Origin: Symbiodinium natans
Lineage: Eukaryota > Sar > Dinophyceae > Suessiales > Symbiodiniaceae
Direction: 5' to 3'
Length of the DNA: 64,000 nt
Assembly (NCBI GenBank): GCA_905221605.1
Contig: CAJNDS010000691.1
Span: forward strand, 289,391 to 353,390
Both the position numbers and the translations under genes were made by a program. The notes under the pieces were generated by a model. It saw only the letters and a program-made list of their open reading frames with translations. It did no database searches and was not told the DNA's origin. Positions 1 through 10,508 of this stretch are shown here, in pieces (positions within the stretch are counted from its first letter, which is position 1; each line of letters opens with the position of its first letter).

Positions 1-870
1 GGCGTGTTTGGGTGTTAGTGCTTCGAGGCCCGTTAACGAAACTTCCCTAAGCAGGTGCTCAGTTTGTAGTTGCATGTTTGGCCACCTAACTTTCAATTGT
101 TTTTTGCTGAAGTTAGGTACCCTCCCGCCAAAACAGGCCCCTAAACCCTAGAAACCCTAACCCTAAACCCTAAACCCTAAACCCTAAATCCTAAACCCTC
201 TAAACCCTGTCATTGCCGGATGGTAGCAGCCCCGAGGTCCATGTCAGACAGCGGACCTAGGCACCCTCGCTGGCGAAAGAGGTTTAGGGTTTAGGGTTTA
301 GGGTTTAGGGTTTAGGGTGTAGGGTTTAGGGTTTAGGGTTTAGGGTTTAGGGTTTAGGGTTTAGGGTGTAGGGTTTAGGGTTTAGGGTTTAGGGTTTAGG
401 GTTTAGGGTTTAGGGTTTAGGGTTTAGGGTTTAGCGTGTGTGTTGCGGTATGCCGTGCATCACCTGGAGTACAATCATTTTTAGGTGTTTAGGATCTGGC
501 TTTGGGGTTTTAGGGCTGTAGGGTTTTGAATTGGGTCGTGGGTTTAGGGTTTGGGTTAGGGTTTAGGGTCCTGGAGTAAGATACGTCTTTGTTCAGTTTA
601 GGGTTTGGGGTTTTTTAGGGCTTAGGGTTCATGTACTCCTTTCAAAGGGTAGTATCAAGAATCTTGTAAGGGGTTAGGGTTTAGGGTATTTGTTTTTCTT
701 CGGAGCTTGAAGAGTTTAAACGGGGCTCAGGCTTGGGGACCTGTGGAGCTGAGCAATAAGGGCGGCTTCAGCTGGGATTGTGGGTTTTGAACCTAAACCC
801 TAAACCCTAAACCCTAAACCCTTTATTCTTGGTTTGGGTCGTTATCCTCTTTCGACTTGTCCTGGCCTCT
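1..870. repeat. Telomeric-repeat-rich non-coding DNA
   Basis: Blocks of CCCTAAA (about 136-205 and 793-822) and TTTAGGG (about 281-435, with degenerate copies at 540-700) are separated by unique spacers. The array changes orientation several times and resumes into genic DNA, so it is interstitial and not a chromosome end. No supported gene. Confidence 0.85.
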
Positions 871-875
871 TGCAG

Positions 876-1048
876 GAAGATCTTCGTGAGTGATGACGTG
901 CCGAAGGCATTCTCTGGGGACAAGGACGCATACCTCCGAGCTTCAGAAAAGGAGGCAGCCATGGAGTCGAAGGCCGTCTTAAATGCACAGACGAGCCACA
1001 CCGACTCGAGTGCCATCACCAGCAGGGCAGACGCTCGGCAGTCTTCTG
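876..1048 (+). CDS. Internal exon of the SH3-like domain gene (tentative)
   Basis: The island follows a TTGCAG acceptor and stays open in one frame, starting KIFVSDDVPKAFSGDKDAYL and continuing with a hydrophilic Ser/Ala/Asp-rich stretch. It could end at a GT at 1049 (phase 1), or at AGG|GC after 1026 (phase 0). Only the second keeps frame with the next exon at 1641, so the GC donor is preferred. The segment matches no family I recognise. It is assigned to this gene by position, strand and phase only. It is flanked by CCCTAAA arrays on both sides. Confidence 0.4.
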
Positions 1049-1110
1049 GTTTCGGGATGCGGGGTGTTCCCCTAAACCCTAAACCCGAAACCCTAAACCC
1101 CAAACCCTAA

Positions 1111-1535
1111 ATTTAAGAGCCTCCGGCTCAAGCCGCCGACCCCGCTGGAGCATAGTTGAAAGGTTTAAACGCGCTCGTCAGCTCAAAGGATCCAAAAGTT
1201 GACTTGCTTGAGCCTCTGTGAAACGCTGGGGGGGGGGGGGGGGGGGAGTAGCACCAGGACCCAAACAGGAGCTGACAGCCACCAAGAGTTGAGCAAGCAG
1301 GAGGGGGTAGGGGGGTGGGGGGGGGGGTGGGGGGGTAGGGGGGGGGGGGGTAGGGGGGTGGGGGGGGGGTGTCCCAAAGGCCCCTATGTCCGGTGCGAAA
1401 CCGCCTATGGTCCGTGAATTTATGCGGTGTGGGTGGCCTGGCCCTCCATGGAAAAGCTGCCCGGGTACCCCCCCCTACCCCCCCAGAAGGGAGGTCACCA
1501 GCTCCTTTTCCCAACACGCCGTCAGGGTCGGCGGA
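1111..1535. mobile_element. TIR element, family N, copy 1
   Basis: The block begins ATTTAAGAGCCTCCGGCTCA and ends at the CCGCCGACCCTG-type inverted repeat (GCCGCCGACCCCGCTGG at left, CGTCAGGGTCGGCGGA at right). A homologous block occurs at 32864-33136 with the same ends and a similar interior (…GAGCATAGTTGA…, …TCTGTGAAACG… followed by poly-G). Both copies sit between telomeric repeats. The interior of this copy is extended by G-rich GGGGGTA repeats (1230-1370). It resembles a MITE; no transposase is encoded. Confidence 0.6.
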
Positions 1536-1640
1536 CCCTAAACCCTAAACCCTAAACCCTAAACCCTAAACCCTAAACCCTAAACCCTAAACCCTAAACC
1601 CTAAACCAGGGTTTGTTCTTCCTTGCTTGTGACACCTCAG

Positions 1641-1746
1641 GAGCCATCACAGCAAGCGCAAGGTTCATCCGTAGCCGCCGTCAAAGCAGCGGAGAAAGTG
1701 CCTGAAGCACCATGCCTGTGGGAGGTTGTTGGTGGTGCAGACAAAG
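1641..1746 (+). CDS. Exon: start of SH3-like domain
   Basis: The exon follows a CCTCAG acceptor and opens with EPSQQAQGSS, a low-complexity linker, before the domain start CLWEVVGGADKG. It ends in phase 1 (GAC AAA G). Joining to 1862 restores ...DK-GGIVVRKGRD with no frame change. The WEVVGGADKGGIVVR pattern resembles the first strands of a small beta domain that I know from many dinoflagellate proteins; that comparison is from memory. The acceptor and domain call are good. The function of the whole protein is unknown. Confidence 0.7.
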
Positions 1747-1861
1747 GTGGCTTGGTAGTCCAGTAGTACCCTTTACCCCTTTTTGTGGTTCAAGGTTCCC
1801 TTGGAAATCAACCAACAAAAAAAGGGTGCCCTTATTGTAATATGGTTACTGGGGTACCAAG
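1747..1861 (+). mobile_element. Introner of family F forming a spliceosomal intron
   Basis: The element occupies 1751-1861. Its terminal inverted repeats are CTTGGTAGTCCAGTAGTACC at left and GGTTACTGGGGTACCAAG at right. GTGG precedes it (1747-1750) and GTGG follows it (1862-1865), a 4-bp target-site duplication. The first GTGG supplies the GT donor and the element's own terminal ...CAAG supplies the AG acceptor. Excision gives one GTGG and an uninterrupted SH3-like domain. This matches the known mechanism by which DNA-transposon introners create introns. Confidence 0.85.
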
Positions 1862-2094
1862 GTGGTATCGTTGTCCGGAAGGGCAGGGACACGGCGTCAG
1901 AGCAAGATCCGCAAAGACTGGCTACGGGCGCTTTGGTGGAGCAGTGTGAGCTGGCTGGAGACCGCTTGCACTATGTACTCCGCAGCGGTGAGGGGCCTTC
2001 CCAGGGTTGGGTCAGCATTCGCCTGAAGACCAAAAACCTCCTTGCGAAGACAGCTCGCTGCTTAGAGGCCCAGGCCAACGCGACTCCCAGCTGA
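1862..2094 (+). CDS. Terminal exon of the SH3-like domain protein
   Basis: Read from the introner acceptor, the exon encodes GGIVVRKGRDTASEQDPQRL, then LATGALVEQCELAGDRLHY, then GEGPSQGWVSIRLKTKNLL, and finishes with a short Ala-rich tail and TGA at 2092-2094. The order (GG-VVR-G, RLATGA, GDRLHY, GWVS) is that of a compact SH3-like beta barrel that recurs in dinoflagellate proteins. It may be a binding module, but no ligand can be inferred. This is one of the longest exons in the window. Downstream sequence to about 2357 stays open in other frames and may be 3' UTR. Confidence 0.75.
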
Positions 2095-5000
2095 ATCTCT
2101 TCACGGCTACTCACGCGGCGCATGAAGGGAACGACAACCATGGAGTCGCATCTATCCAACGATCCCGGACTCGCTTTCGTCGCCTGTTTGAGTCCGCTTT
2201 GGGCGAGCACGTGCTTTCGGCGAAGCCCTTTGCCAAGCTGCCTGACCTATCGGAGCTCGTGCACCGTCCCAGCTTGACCAGACGCCCTGTGCAAGGGGCC
2301 TGCTTGAACAAAGCGTCGTGGTCGGATGCTTCGCAGGTCATCAGCTCCACATTCTAGTACTTCTAGTGCGGCGTTGCAGTTGCAAATAGCATACCATCCT
2401 TGAGCAAGCTAATTGAGAATCCTAGGCTGCCAGAGGCGACATGGGGATGGCTGGAAAACCTTGCTAGGGTACCCAAAAAAGAGCCACAACCCCAAACCCA
2501 TCAAAAACTACGCTTTTGCTGCCAGGCGCTTTGCCATCCGTGGAGCAACCACGGCCCAGGGCTTGCCAGGCGAAGGGTTTCGGGTTTGGGCTTAGGATGT
2601 GGGGCTTAGGGTTTAGAGCTTAGGGTTTATGGTTGGGGTTTAGGGTTTAGGGTTCAGGGTTTGGGGTTTATGGTTTGGGGTTTTGGGTTTAGGAGGGTTT
2701 AGGGTTTGGGCGCCACGAGAGGGAGGCTGCAGGGAGCTTCCTTGACCCTAAACCCCAAACCCCAAACCCTACACCTTAAACCCTAAACCCTAAACCCTAC
2801 ATCCTAAACCCTAAACCCTAAACCCTAAACCCTAAACCCTAAACCCTAAACCCTAAACCCTAAACCCTAAACCCTAAACCCTAAACCCTAAACCCTAAAC
2901 CCTAAACCCTAAACCCTGAAGTATAGCTCCCTGGACCCAGTTCCTGAGCCCCTTGAGTGCTGGCTCCCCAGTAGGGAAGGAGGAATGAGGGCCCTATACA
3001 AACCATCATTTAAGGGATTTTCATTTAGGACCTTAATTCCCTAACCCTAAACCCTAAACCCCAAACCCCAAACCCTAAACCCTAAACCCTAAACCCTAAA
3101 CCCTAAACCCTCATTCCCTCATTCCCTGCTAAGAGCCAGCCAGTGACACAACGCAGGTGGGCAGCCTTGACATGTCTGGCCCAAGCAGCGGCCTTCGAGC
3201 ACAAGGCGTCTGCGGCGCTTGATATATTATAAGGGCTTGGGGGGGTTTAGGGTTTTTTAGGGTCTAGGGTTTAGGGCTTGGGGGGATTAGGGTTTTGGGG
3301 GGTTTTGGGCGTTTTGGGGTCGGGGCTTGGGGCTTGGGGCTTGGGGTTTGGGCTTTGGGGGTTTCTTTTCAAGGGCCTCCGAAACCCCAAAGCCCAAGAA
3401 CCCTAAGACAACCCTAAACCCAACCCCCCCCCCCCCCCCCCCCCCCCGCCACCCCAGACCTGCGAGCAACCCTGAGCCGGGGTTCACGGATCCGAGAGAA
3501 GGGGAGGGGAGACAAAGGCTGAATTTTATGGGGGTGGGGTTTTCGGACTTTAGAGTTTTTGGAGTTAGCTTAGTGGTTTAGGGCTTTAGTGGTTCAGGGT
3601 TCAGGGTTTATGTTCTTATTTTGGTTTTGGGGTTTCGGGGTCAGGTTTTTGGGTTTTAGGGCTTTAGGGTTTTGAGTTGCGAGTAAAATATGGTACCGTC
3701 AATAGACCAAGAGCCGGTGCACCAAATCCTGCATGAGCGACGACAGACGAAGGGCTTGGGGATAAAGGTTCAGGGTTTAGTTGGGGTTTAATTAGGGTTT
3801 AGGGTTTACAGGGTTTCCCCCTGTTACTAACAGACCTTAGTAGGGATTGTATTGGGGGGGGGGGGGGGGGTACTAGAATCCCTGAGTTAGGGACTGTTGG
3901 TGTTGGGGGAACATCCCCAGGTGTTTCGGTGTACTACGACCATAAACCCTAAACCCTAAACCCCAAACCCCAAACCCTAAACCCTAAACCCTAAACCCTG
4001 TGAAACTGCTCTCACTTGCCAGGGACATCGCTTTCAATCTCAGCTCTATGCCAGCCAAGAGAGGCCTTTGCTGGCTGCAGAGGCCGTAACACGGGGTTGG
4101 GGTTTAGGGTTTATTTAGGGTTGAGGGTTTAGGGAATAGGGTGACCCGGGTTCAGGGTTTATAGCGTTGAGGGTTTTGGGAATAGGGTGGCCATCAGGGA
4201 TTGGGGGGTTATAGGGTGTAGGGTTGTCTACACCCCTAACCCCTACAACCTAAACCCGTAAACCCCTAAGCCCCTAAGCCCCTAAACCCCTAAACCCTAA
4301 TGTTAAGGGTACCTTTAGCCCTACTTATCGCTACCCATGGACCTTCAAGTAGCCTATAGATACCACTTACAAACAAGGGATGGGGCGCATCATTCCTTCT
4401 CTAATGATGCACGGGCTACTCTAGCTTTCTAACCCTAAACCCTAAACCCTAAACCCTAAACCCTGTAAACCCTGAACTCGCAGCTCCCCAAACCCGAAAG
4501 CCTCACCGTTGATGGGGCTTACGTGGGTTGTCAGCCTTTGTCGTGGCCTTGGGGATCTTTAGCGATGTCTTTCGGAACCGAAAAAGCCTACATCCCCAGC
4601 CAGCCCCAACTGCAAAAGGTCTTCGCCTACTCTGGTCTTGAGCTGAGTTGGGGCTGCGGCTTATGGGTCGGGTTTAAGGATCAGGGATTAGGGTTCAGGG
4701 TTATGGTTTTTTTGGGTTTCTTGGGTTTATTGGGTTTATTGGGTTTATGGGTTTGGGGCTAGGGTTGTGGGAGGGCTTTAGGGATTCGAGGGTCTTAGGG
4801 CTTGGCGGTGGAGAGGATTCTTGGGCCCAGGGGGGCCCAGAGTAGGGTTTAGGTTTAGGTTTTAGGGTTTAGGGTTAAGGGTTCAGGCCCCGAAAACCGA
4901 AGTCCTAAGGTTTTTGGGGGCTATACACCTTCCCGGAAACGAGTTTTCAGGTTTAGCACACCGTGTCCCCCCGCCGACATGAGCCTCGAAAGCTTCCTCC

Positions 5001-5985
5001 GTACGTTTATAGGAATCTTAAGGGAGGGGGGTTCAAGGGTTTGGGTTTAAGGTTAGGGTTTAGGGTTGCAGGGTTTAGGGTTTAGGGTTTGGGGTTTGGG
5101 GTTTAGGGTTTAGGGTTTAGGCTCAGGGGGGTACGTAACCCAGGGTTCCCTAGTACTCCCCACTGCTCCTTATAGGGCCCCGGAATCTTCTCGAAGGTTC
5201 CTTAACCTACGCCCTAAACCCTAAACTCTAAACCCTAAACCCTAAACTACCCTGAAGCCCAACCCCTAAACCCTACCCCCATGAACCTCATCCCTCTGGT
5301 CACGAGTCCCTGCTGTATGTCCTAAACCCTAAACTCCTAGACTTTATAAACGCGCTAAACCCCCAGACCCCAAACCCTAAACCCCAAACCCCAAACCCTA
5401 AACCCTCAACCCTAAACCCTGAACCCTAAACCTTAAACCCCAAACCCTAAACTCTAAACTCCAAACCCTAAACCCTAAACCCTCAAGCCCCCTGTAACTT
5501 GAAATCATTAAGAAAGACTAAAAAAAGAAACTCCTTGAAACTCCTCGAAACTTTCCTCGAAACTTCCCCGGACCTGAACCCTTAATAATTTCAACTGACC
5601 CAGCCAGGCCTCACAATGCCAACCTCGGCCACGGCACCCTGGACTGCTCCAGGGCAGCCGCTGCAGGTGGAGAAGCCTCCAATCACCCTAAACCCTAAAC
5701 CCTAAACCCTAAACCCTAAACCCTAAACCCTAAACCCTAAACCCTTTTGGAACTTTCAGGGCTTACTTGCAGTGGGTTGTGGGGGGGGGGGGGTTGGGGT
5801 GGCTCTGGGCAGCGGATGCGATGGGGGTGGTGAGGGAGCCCTGCGAGCGGGTGCGTCAGCCCCCCCCACACCCCCCCCCCACCCCCCCCCAACCTGCCGG
5901 TGCGGGCGGTGTGACCGGTTGGGGCGCGGGGTGGAACCCTTGCTGGAGGCGGGGTCTGCGATAAGGTGGGCCATTTTCAGGGCTT

Positions 5986-6099
5986 ACTTGGAGGTTCATG
6001 GGTAGTTATAGGGTGGGCGATAAGTATTGTGACCGGGAAAAATTTATTTCGGGTTCTTTTACCCCTACTTAATTATAACTACTCATGAACGTTCACGTC
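5986..6099. mobile_element. Introner-like element, family B
   Basis: The left end ACTTGGAGGTTCATGGGTAG is mirrored by ATAACTACTCATGAACGTTCACGT at the right, giving inverted repeats of about 23 bp around a 65-bp core. Similar ends occur at 30990, 34290, 41527, 53278, 61698 and 61991. Confidence 0.7.
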
Positions 6100-6454
6100 T
6101 ACCCTGAGGGAAGGATTTCTGATATCTTGTGAGGATTTAATTAGGGTTTAGGGTTTAGGGACGTCGGAAAATAGTACCTCGCTAAGGGTGTATCGTCATC
6201 AAAAGCAGGTTCGGGTCTACAGCTTGTAAGGGTGGCTGGTACGGTATAGGGTGCTGAGGGTTTAGGACTTACAGAGGCTTGTAGAAGTTTATTTATCTTG
6301 GGTTCCGGGTTCAGGGTGCCCACCCGATTCTTCCCCTTTACCTTTAAGTCTTATAGATTCTTGGGCACGGGCGAAGGTCTGTTAATGTCTTGAGATGTCT
6401 GGGAATCGGGGTGGGGGTTGAGTTTTAAGCAACAGGGTTGGAGTGCCTTTATGT

Positions 6455-6667
6455 CCCTAAACCCTAAACCCTAAACCCTAAATCCTAAACCCTAAACCCT
6501 AAACCCTAAACCCTAAAGCCTAAACCCTAAACCCTAAACCCTAAACCCTAAACCCTAAACCCTAAACCCTAAACCCTAAACCCTAAACCCTAAACCCTAA
6601 ACCCTAAACTCTAAACCCTAAACCCTAAACCCTAAACCCTAAACCCTAACCCTAAACCCTAAACCCT
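6455..6667. repeat. Interstitial CCCTAAA array
   Basis: About 30 near-perfect CCCTAAA units with a few point variants (AATCCTA, AAGCCTA, AACTCTA, one 6-mer). It is one of the longest uninterrupted arrays in the window. Confidence 0.95.
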
Positions 6668-7075
6668 TATGAAGATGTTGGGATGCCGGAAAGGGCATGT
6701 TGCGCAGTGAACTTTGAAGCTGAGTGGCTCCCTGCACCCCTGTGACTTACCTGTGTATCCCCGAAAGAAACTTTGGGGTTTAGGGTTTAGAGTTTGGGAT
6801 TTAGGGTTTAGGGTTTTGGGTTTTGGGTTTAGGGAGTCTTGATCCCAACACCAGCCAGCCCAAAACAACCTTCCAGTCCCCCAAGCCGTCCCCCAAGCCC
6901 AGCAACCGTACGCATGTCCCCCCCCCCCTAAAACCCTCAACCCTAAACTCTCAACCCTAAACCCCAAACGGTCAACTTCTAGGTAGGCCCTTGGGGCAGT
7001 TTCCATTTTCCCTTGTTTAAGGGGCTAAACCCTCACCCCTAAACCCGAAACCGTCAACTTCATCCGCAGCCACAG

Positions 7076-7155
7076 GCATCCAACCCCCCCGCAGAGAACC
7101 GTGGACTTTTCGCCGTGTACCTGCAGAGCGGCCTGGAGGACCGCCAACCACACAG
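7076..7155 (+). CDS. Exon-like island, unknown gene
   Basis: The island lies between a CCACAG acceptor and AG|GTTTAG, where the donor is the first unit of a TTTAGGG array. The open frame reads ASNPPAENRGLFAVYLQSGL, then EDRQPHR, and exits in phase 2. Codon choice is G+C-rich like the assigned exons. I do not recognise the family. Confidence 0.4.
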
Positions 7156-8046
7156 GTTTAGGGTTTAGGGTTTAGGGTTTAGGGTTTAGGGTTTAGGGTT
7201 TAGGGTCTGTTAAACTCTGGGGCATGGGTTCAGGGAGTTGGCGTTTTGTGGGTCGGCTCTGGCTTAGTTCGGGTTTACGGCTTGGGAGGTTTTGGGTCTG
7301 TGTGGCTCGGTTCAATCGTAATTGGTTGAGGGTTTATAGGGTGTAGGGTTTACGGTTTAGAGTTTAGGGTTTAGGGTTTAGGGGGTTGAAGCCGGCGCAC
7401 GAAGCTTGTCGCAGTGGGCATACTTGGACTTGGCTTGTGGCAGGAGAATCAGGCAGAAGTCCCCCCTTGGCCTTCATTTAGAGGGTTTCGGCTTCAGGCT
7501 TTATGGTTCTTCAAGGAACTAACGGAGGGACCCTTAAAAGGGACCCTGGGGATACAGGGACTCTACAAGGTACATATAGGGGCTTTTAAAGGGGAACAAG
7601 ATTAAGGGCCCCTTCTAGAAGTCCCTCCTTACATTGTGGTTCAGGGTTCAGGGTTTACGGAACTTGCACTCGTTGATACTGCAGGGCGGCGGCCGAGGCT
7701 AGACATGACTCATGGGCAGGATTCCTTACTGGGCCCTAAACTCCCTCAGAATCTACATCTCTCACTCTACAAGTCGGGATCGCTTTTTGTACAAGTATAC
7801 CAAGGCCTATCCCTACAGACCCTCCATCCCTAAGCCTCTGAACCCGGCCCCTGAGCCTCGAAGCCCTCAACCCTGAACCCTGAACCCTGAGCCCAAACCG
7901 TTGGCTTGCTTGCAGAGAGGTCCTGCGGGAATTCACGATCCGGGTGCAGTGCCTGGTGGCGTCGTCCTGGTCAGCCGCCCCAACCAGAGTGCTCTGCCAT
8001 CCACCTCAACAACTGGCTGGTTCTTAGTAGGGAGAGAATGAGGCAT

Positions 8047-8210
8047 CGAGGGGCTGGATTTCTTAAATTCAAGAAATCGAGGGGCTGGATTTTTTAAATT
8101 TAAGAAATCGAGGGGCTGGATTTCTTAAGTTTATAAGAAATTGAGGGGCTGAGTTTCTTATTTGAGGGGGGGGGAGGGGAGACTTTTCATTCAAGGGGGT
8201 GGATTTCTTA
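8047..8210. repeat. Tandem repeat with palindromic units
   Basis: About four degenerate units of roughly 36-40 bp built on GAGGGGCTGGATTTCTTAAAT plus TTAAGAAATC. Each unit contains the near-palindrome TTTCTTAAATT(C/T)AAGAAA and could fold into a hairpin. Confidence 0.75.
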
Positions 8211-8570
8211 AATTGTTTTATGTCTAGAAACTGTGGGGCGGTTGCCAAGAACAACCAAATTTAGGAAATTTAGGGTCCAGGATGAGGGTACCCGCGATTT
8301 CTTAATTTAGTCTTGCTCTCAAATGTCGCATTGTTTATCCGGGATCCAGCCGCGAGCGTGCTCGTTTCTTAATCCAATGATTTCTTAATCAGTGCTGTCA
8401 CTGTACCCTAGGTATATGTATATATATATATATATATGGACTTAGAGGTTAGGATGTTTTAATTTGAGGTTTGGGGTTTAGGGTCTACGTAGGGCTTGCT
8501 AAGGCTAGTGGGCTTGGGGTTTGAGCTTTCCTGGGCTAGGATTTGTAGGGCTTAGGGCTATCCAGGACCC

Positions 8571-8674
8571 GGAGTAGGCCCTTATTTCCTGTTGTTTAGG
8601 GTTGGGGTTCCCTGATAATCCGCTTAAAACCAAAAAGGGCGCCCTTTACATTCCTAGGCTACTCCTGGGTCGAG
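8571..8674. mobile_element. Introner-like element, family E
   Basis: Starts CCAGGACCCGGAGTAGGCCC, contains the conserved core GGTTGGGGTTCCCT...AACCAAAAAGGGCGCCCTTT and ends CTACTCCTGGGTCGAG. Homologues lie at 12873, 32431 and 58651. Confidence 0.7.
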
Positions 8675-9882
8675 CTATAATTCGAGCATCACCTAAGGCC
8701 TAAGGCCCTATTTGGTCATGATTTCGGTACCCCTAAACGCAAGAACACGAAACTCCTAAACCCTAAACCCCAAACCCTAAACCCTAAACCCCAAACCCTA
8801 AACCCTAAACCCTAAACTCAGACGTGCTACTTTAAGTGGACGCTCTGGGAAAGTGGCCATCTTCTGGAGCGGTAGGGTTGAGGGTTCTAGGGCTTGGCCT
8901 GCGGTTTAGTGTTTAGGGTTTAGAGTTTAGGGTTTAGGGTTTAGGGTTTCGGGTGTAGAATGTGGGTGTTAAATCAGAAGATTTCTTGCATTGAGGTTCA
9001 CAAGGGGTGCCGCAGTTTTGGCAATGCCCAAACAGTTGGAGTCCTCGTCCGTAGACCAAGATACAGCCCAACACCCTAAGGCATGAACTATGTGCGAACA
9101 TGTGTGTATATATATATATATATGTACATATATCTTGTATAGCGACTTCTACTATGTTTTGAGGATGTATGCTCCTCAATGAAGGGTTTTAGGTTCTGGC
9201 TCAATATTTCGCAAGGTTTTGCCTACTATGCAAAGCTTCTCAAGCTGACACAGCGGCGACAGCCCAGGACGTCATATCCCAAGCCCCAGAACTCCGCAAC
9301 CCTAAAGCCCCAAGCCTTTTTAGTTAGGGCTGAGGGTTAGGCCCCAAAAGCCCCGAAACCCTTCAGCCCCAAACCCTAAAGGCCTTTAGGGCTTAGGGCT
9401 GAGGGTTAAACCCCAAACCCTAAACCACCCAACTCCCAGCACAGGCGCCGTGGCCCTAAAGCCCTGACCGCGACCCAGCTGCAGGTGCGAACTTCTAACA
9501 CGAATCCTAAAGCCTAAACCCTTATTCCTTATGTGGGTTGGTGGTCTCTTTAAGTAGGGTTTCTGTTTTATAGAGGCAGTATCTTCGGGTGCTTATTAGG
9601 GTATCTCGGGGCTACATCGACGGTATCAGGGTAACGGATAAAGAGGCCACCGGCCTTTATAACTCATTCCTTAGAGAAGTCAAGGACGTGTGCGCCACCT
9701 AGAAGAACGGGAGTGTAAGGAAGCAAACAGACCTGCGAAGGCCTAGAGCAGTGCCGCGGCTTGTCGGGGGGTCCTAAATCACTCTGAAGGGTTTAGGGTG
9801 CACTCTAGGGTTTAGGGTTCAGGGTTTAGGGTTTTCGGGTCATGTGAGGACAGGAAGTGTTTTTTTTTTGTTTCGGGGTGGT

Positions 9883-9914
<32 letters not shown>

Positions 9915-10451
9915 CGACCATTTCTTGCAAGCTCTTCATCAGCGAATTCTAGGGGATCAGCCTTGGACCACCCTTTTTGAACCCTTTAAGGGGTTACATG
10001 GGGTTTAGGGTTTAGGGTTAGGGTTTAGTGTTTGGTGTTTACGGCTTAGGGCTTAGGGCTTAGATCTTAGAGCTTAGGGCTTACAAATCGTACCTAGTGA
10101 ACCTTAGGGAAGCTCAGGGAGCCTGGGGAGTAGTGGGGAGGATTAGGGAATCCGGATTACACACCCCCTTTCAACCCCCCTCCCTTCAGAACCCGATTCC
10201 TAGAATCTAAGGTTGGAGCCAAGGGGTCCTGCGTATGGTCCCTTCCCCTTGGATTGCAGGGTTCCCCGAAGTGCGGGCCCTTGTTGTGCGTGGTGTATAT
10301 TAAGCCCTAAACCCTAAACCCTAAACCCTAAGCCCCGAACCCTAAACCCTATACCCTAAACCCTAAACCCTAAACACTAAACCCTAAACCCTAAACCCTA
10401 GCAAGGGCCCATACTTGAAGCCCCTAAAGTCAAGACGGACACTTCTTGCAG

Positions 10452-10508
10452 GTGCTCGAGGCGGATCTTGTGGAGCTGGCGCCCCTTATGAGGACTGAGG
10501 GGGACGAG
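10452..10508 (+). CDS. Exon-like island, unknown gene
   Basis: TTGCAG|GTG starts the frame VLEADLVELAPLMRTEGDE, which ends exactly at GAG|GTTTAG in phase 0. It is acidic and helix-like, with clean splice motifs on both sides. No family was recognised; it may belong to the same unknown plus-strand gene as 13715-13786. Confidence 0.45.

Larger units (their letters stand above)
2095..7075. other. Repeat-rich spacer with unassigned islands
   Basis: The stretch holds CCCTAAA/TTTAGGG arrays (about 2600-2700, 2747-2920, 3043-3108, 3943-3998, 4430-4465, 5685-5745, 6455-6667), poly-C at 3423-3447 and poly-G near 3857 and 5779. It also carries introners of family C (3820-3920), H (5009-5180) and B (5986-6099). 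Possible exon islands lie at 4032-4092, 4487-4668, 5600-5665 and on the minus strand near 6700-6760 (CAG|GTAAGT donor). None could be matched to a protein family. Confidence 0.5.
7156..10451. other. Repeat-rich stretch without an assigned gene
   Basis: It contains TTTAGGG arrays (7157-7205, 7365-7382, 8928-8950), a family K element (about 7526-7632), a palindromic tandem repeat (8047-8210), a family E introner (8571-8674), CCCTAAA arrays (8757-8818, 10300-10400), a poly-G run of about 30 (9885-9914) and a family H-like element (about 10097-10205). Weak exon-like islands occur near 7917-7975 (REVLREFTIRVQCLV after TTGCAG) and 9255-9300. Confidence 0.5.

Noticed and set aside
136-435. A chromosome end (telomere) at the window start
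   Set aside because: Arrays are short, change orientation and are followed by genes and many further arrays throughout the window, so they are interstitial.
6659-7006. Minus-strand 115-codon ORF
   Set aside because: Largely telomeric-variant translation (NPKPKTLNPK); only a CAG|GTAAGT motif near 6750 is notable.
8047-8210. CRISPR array
   Set aside because: Units are degenerate, contiguous and without unique spacers; the genome is eukaryotic.
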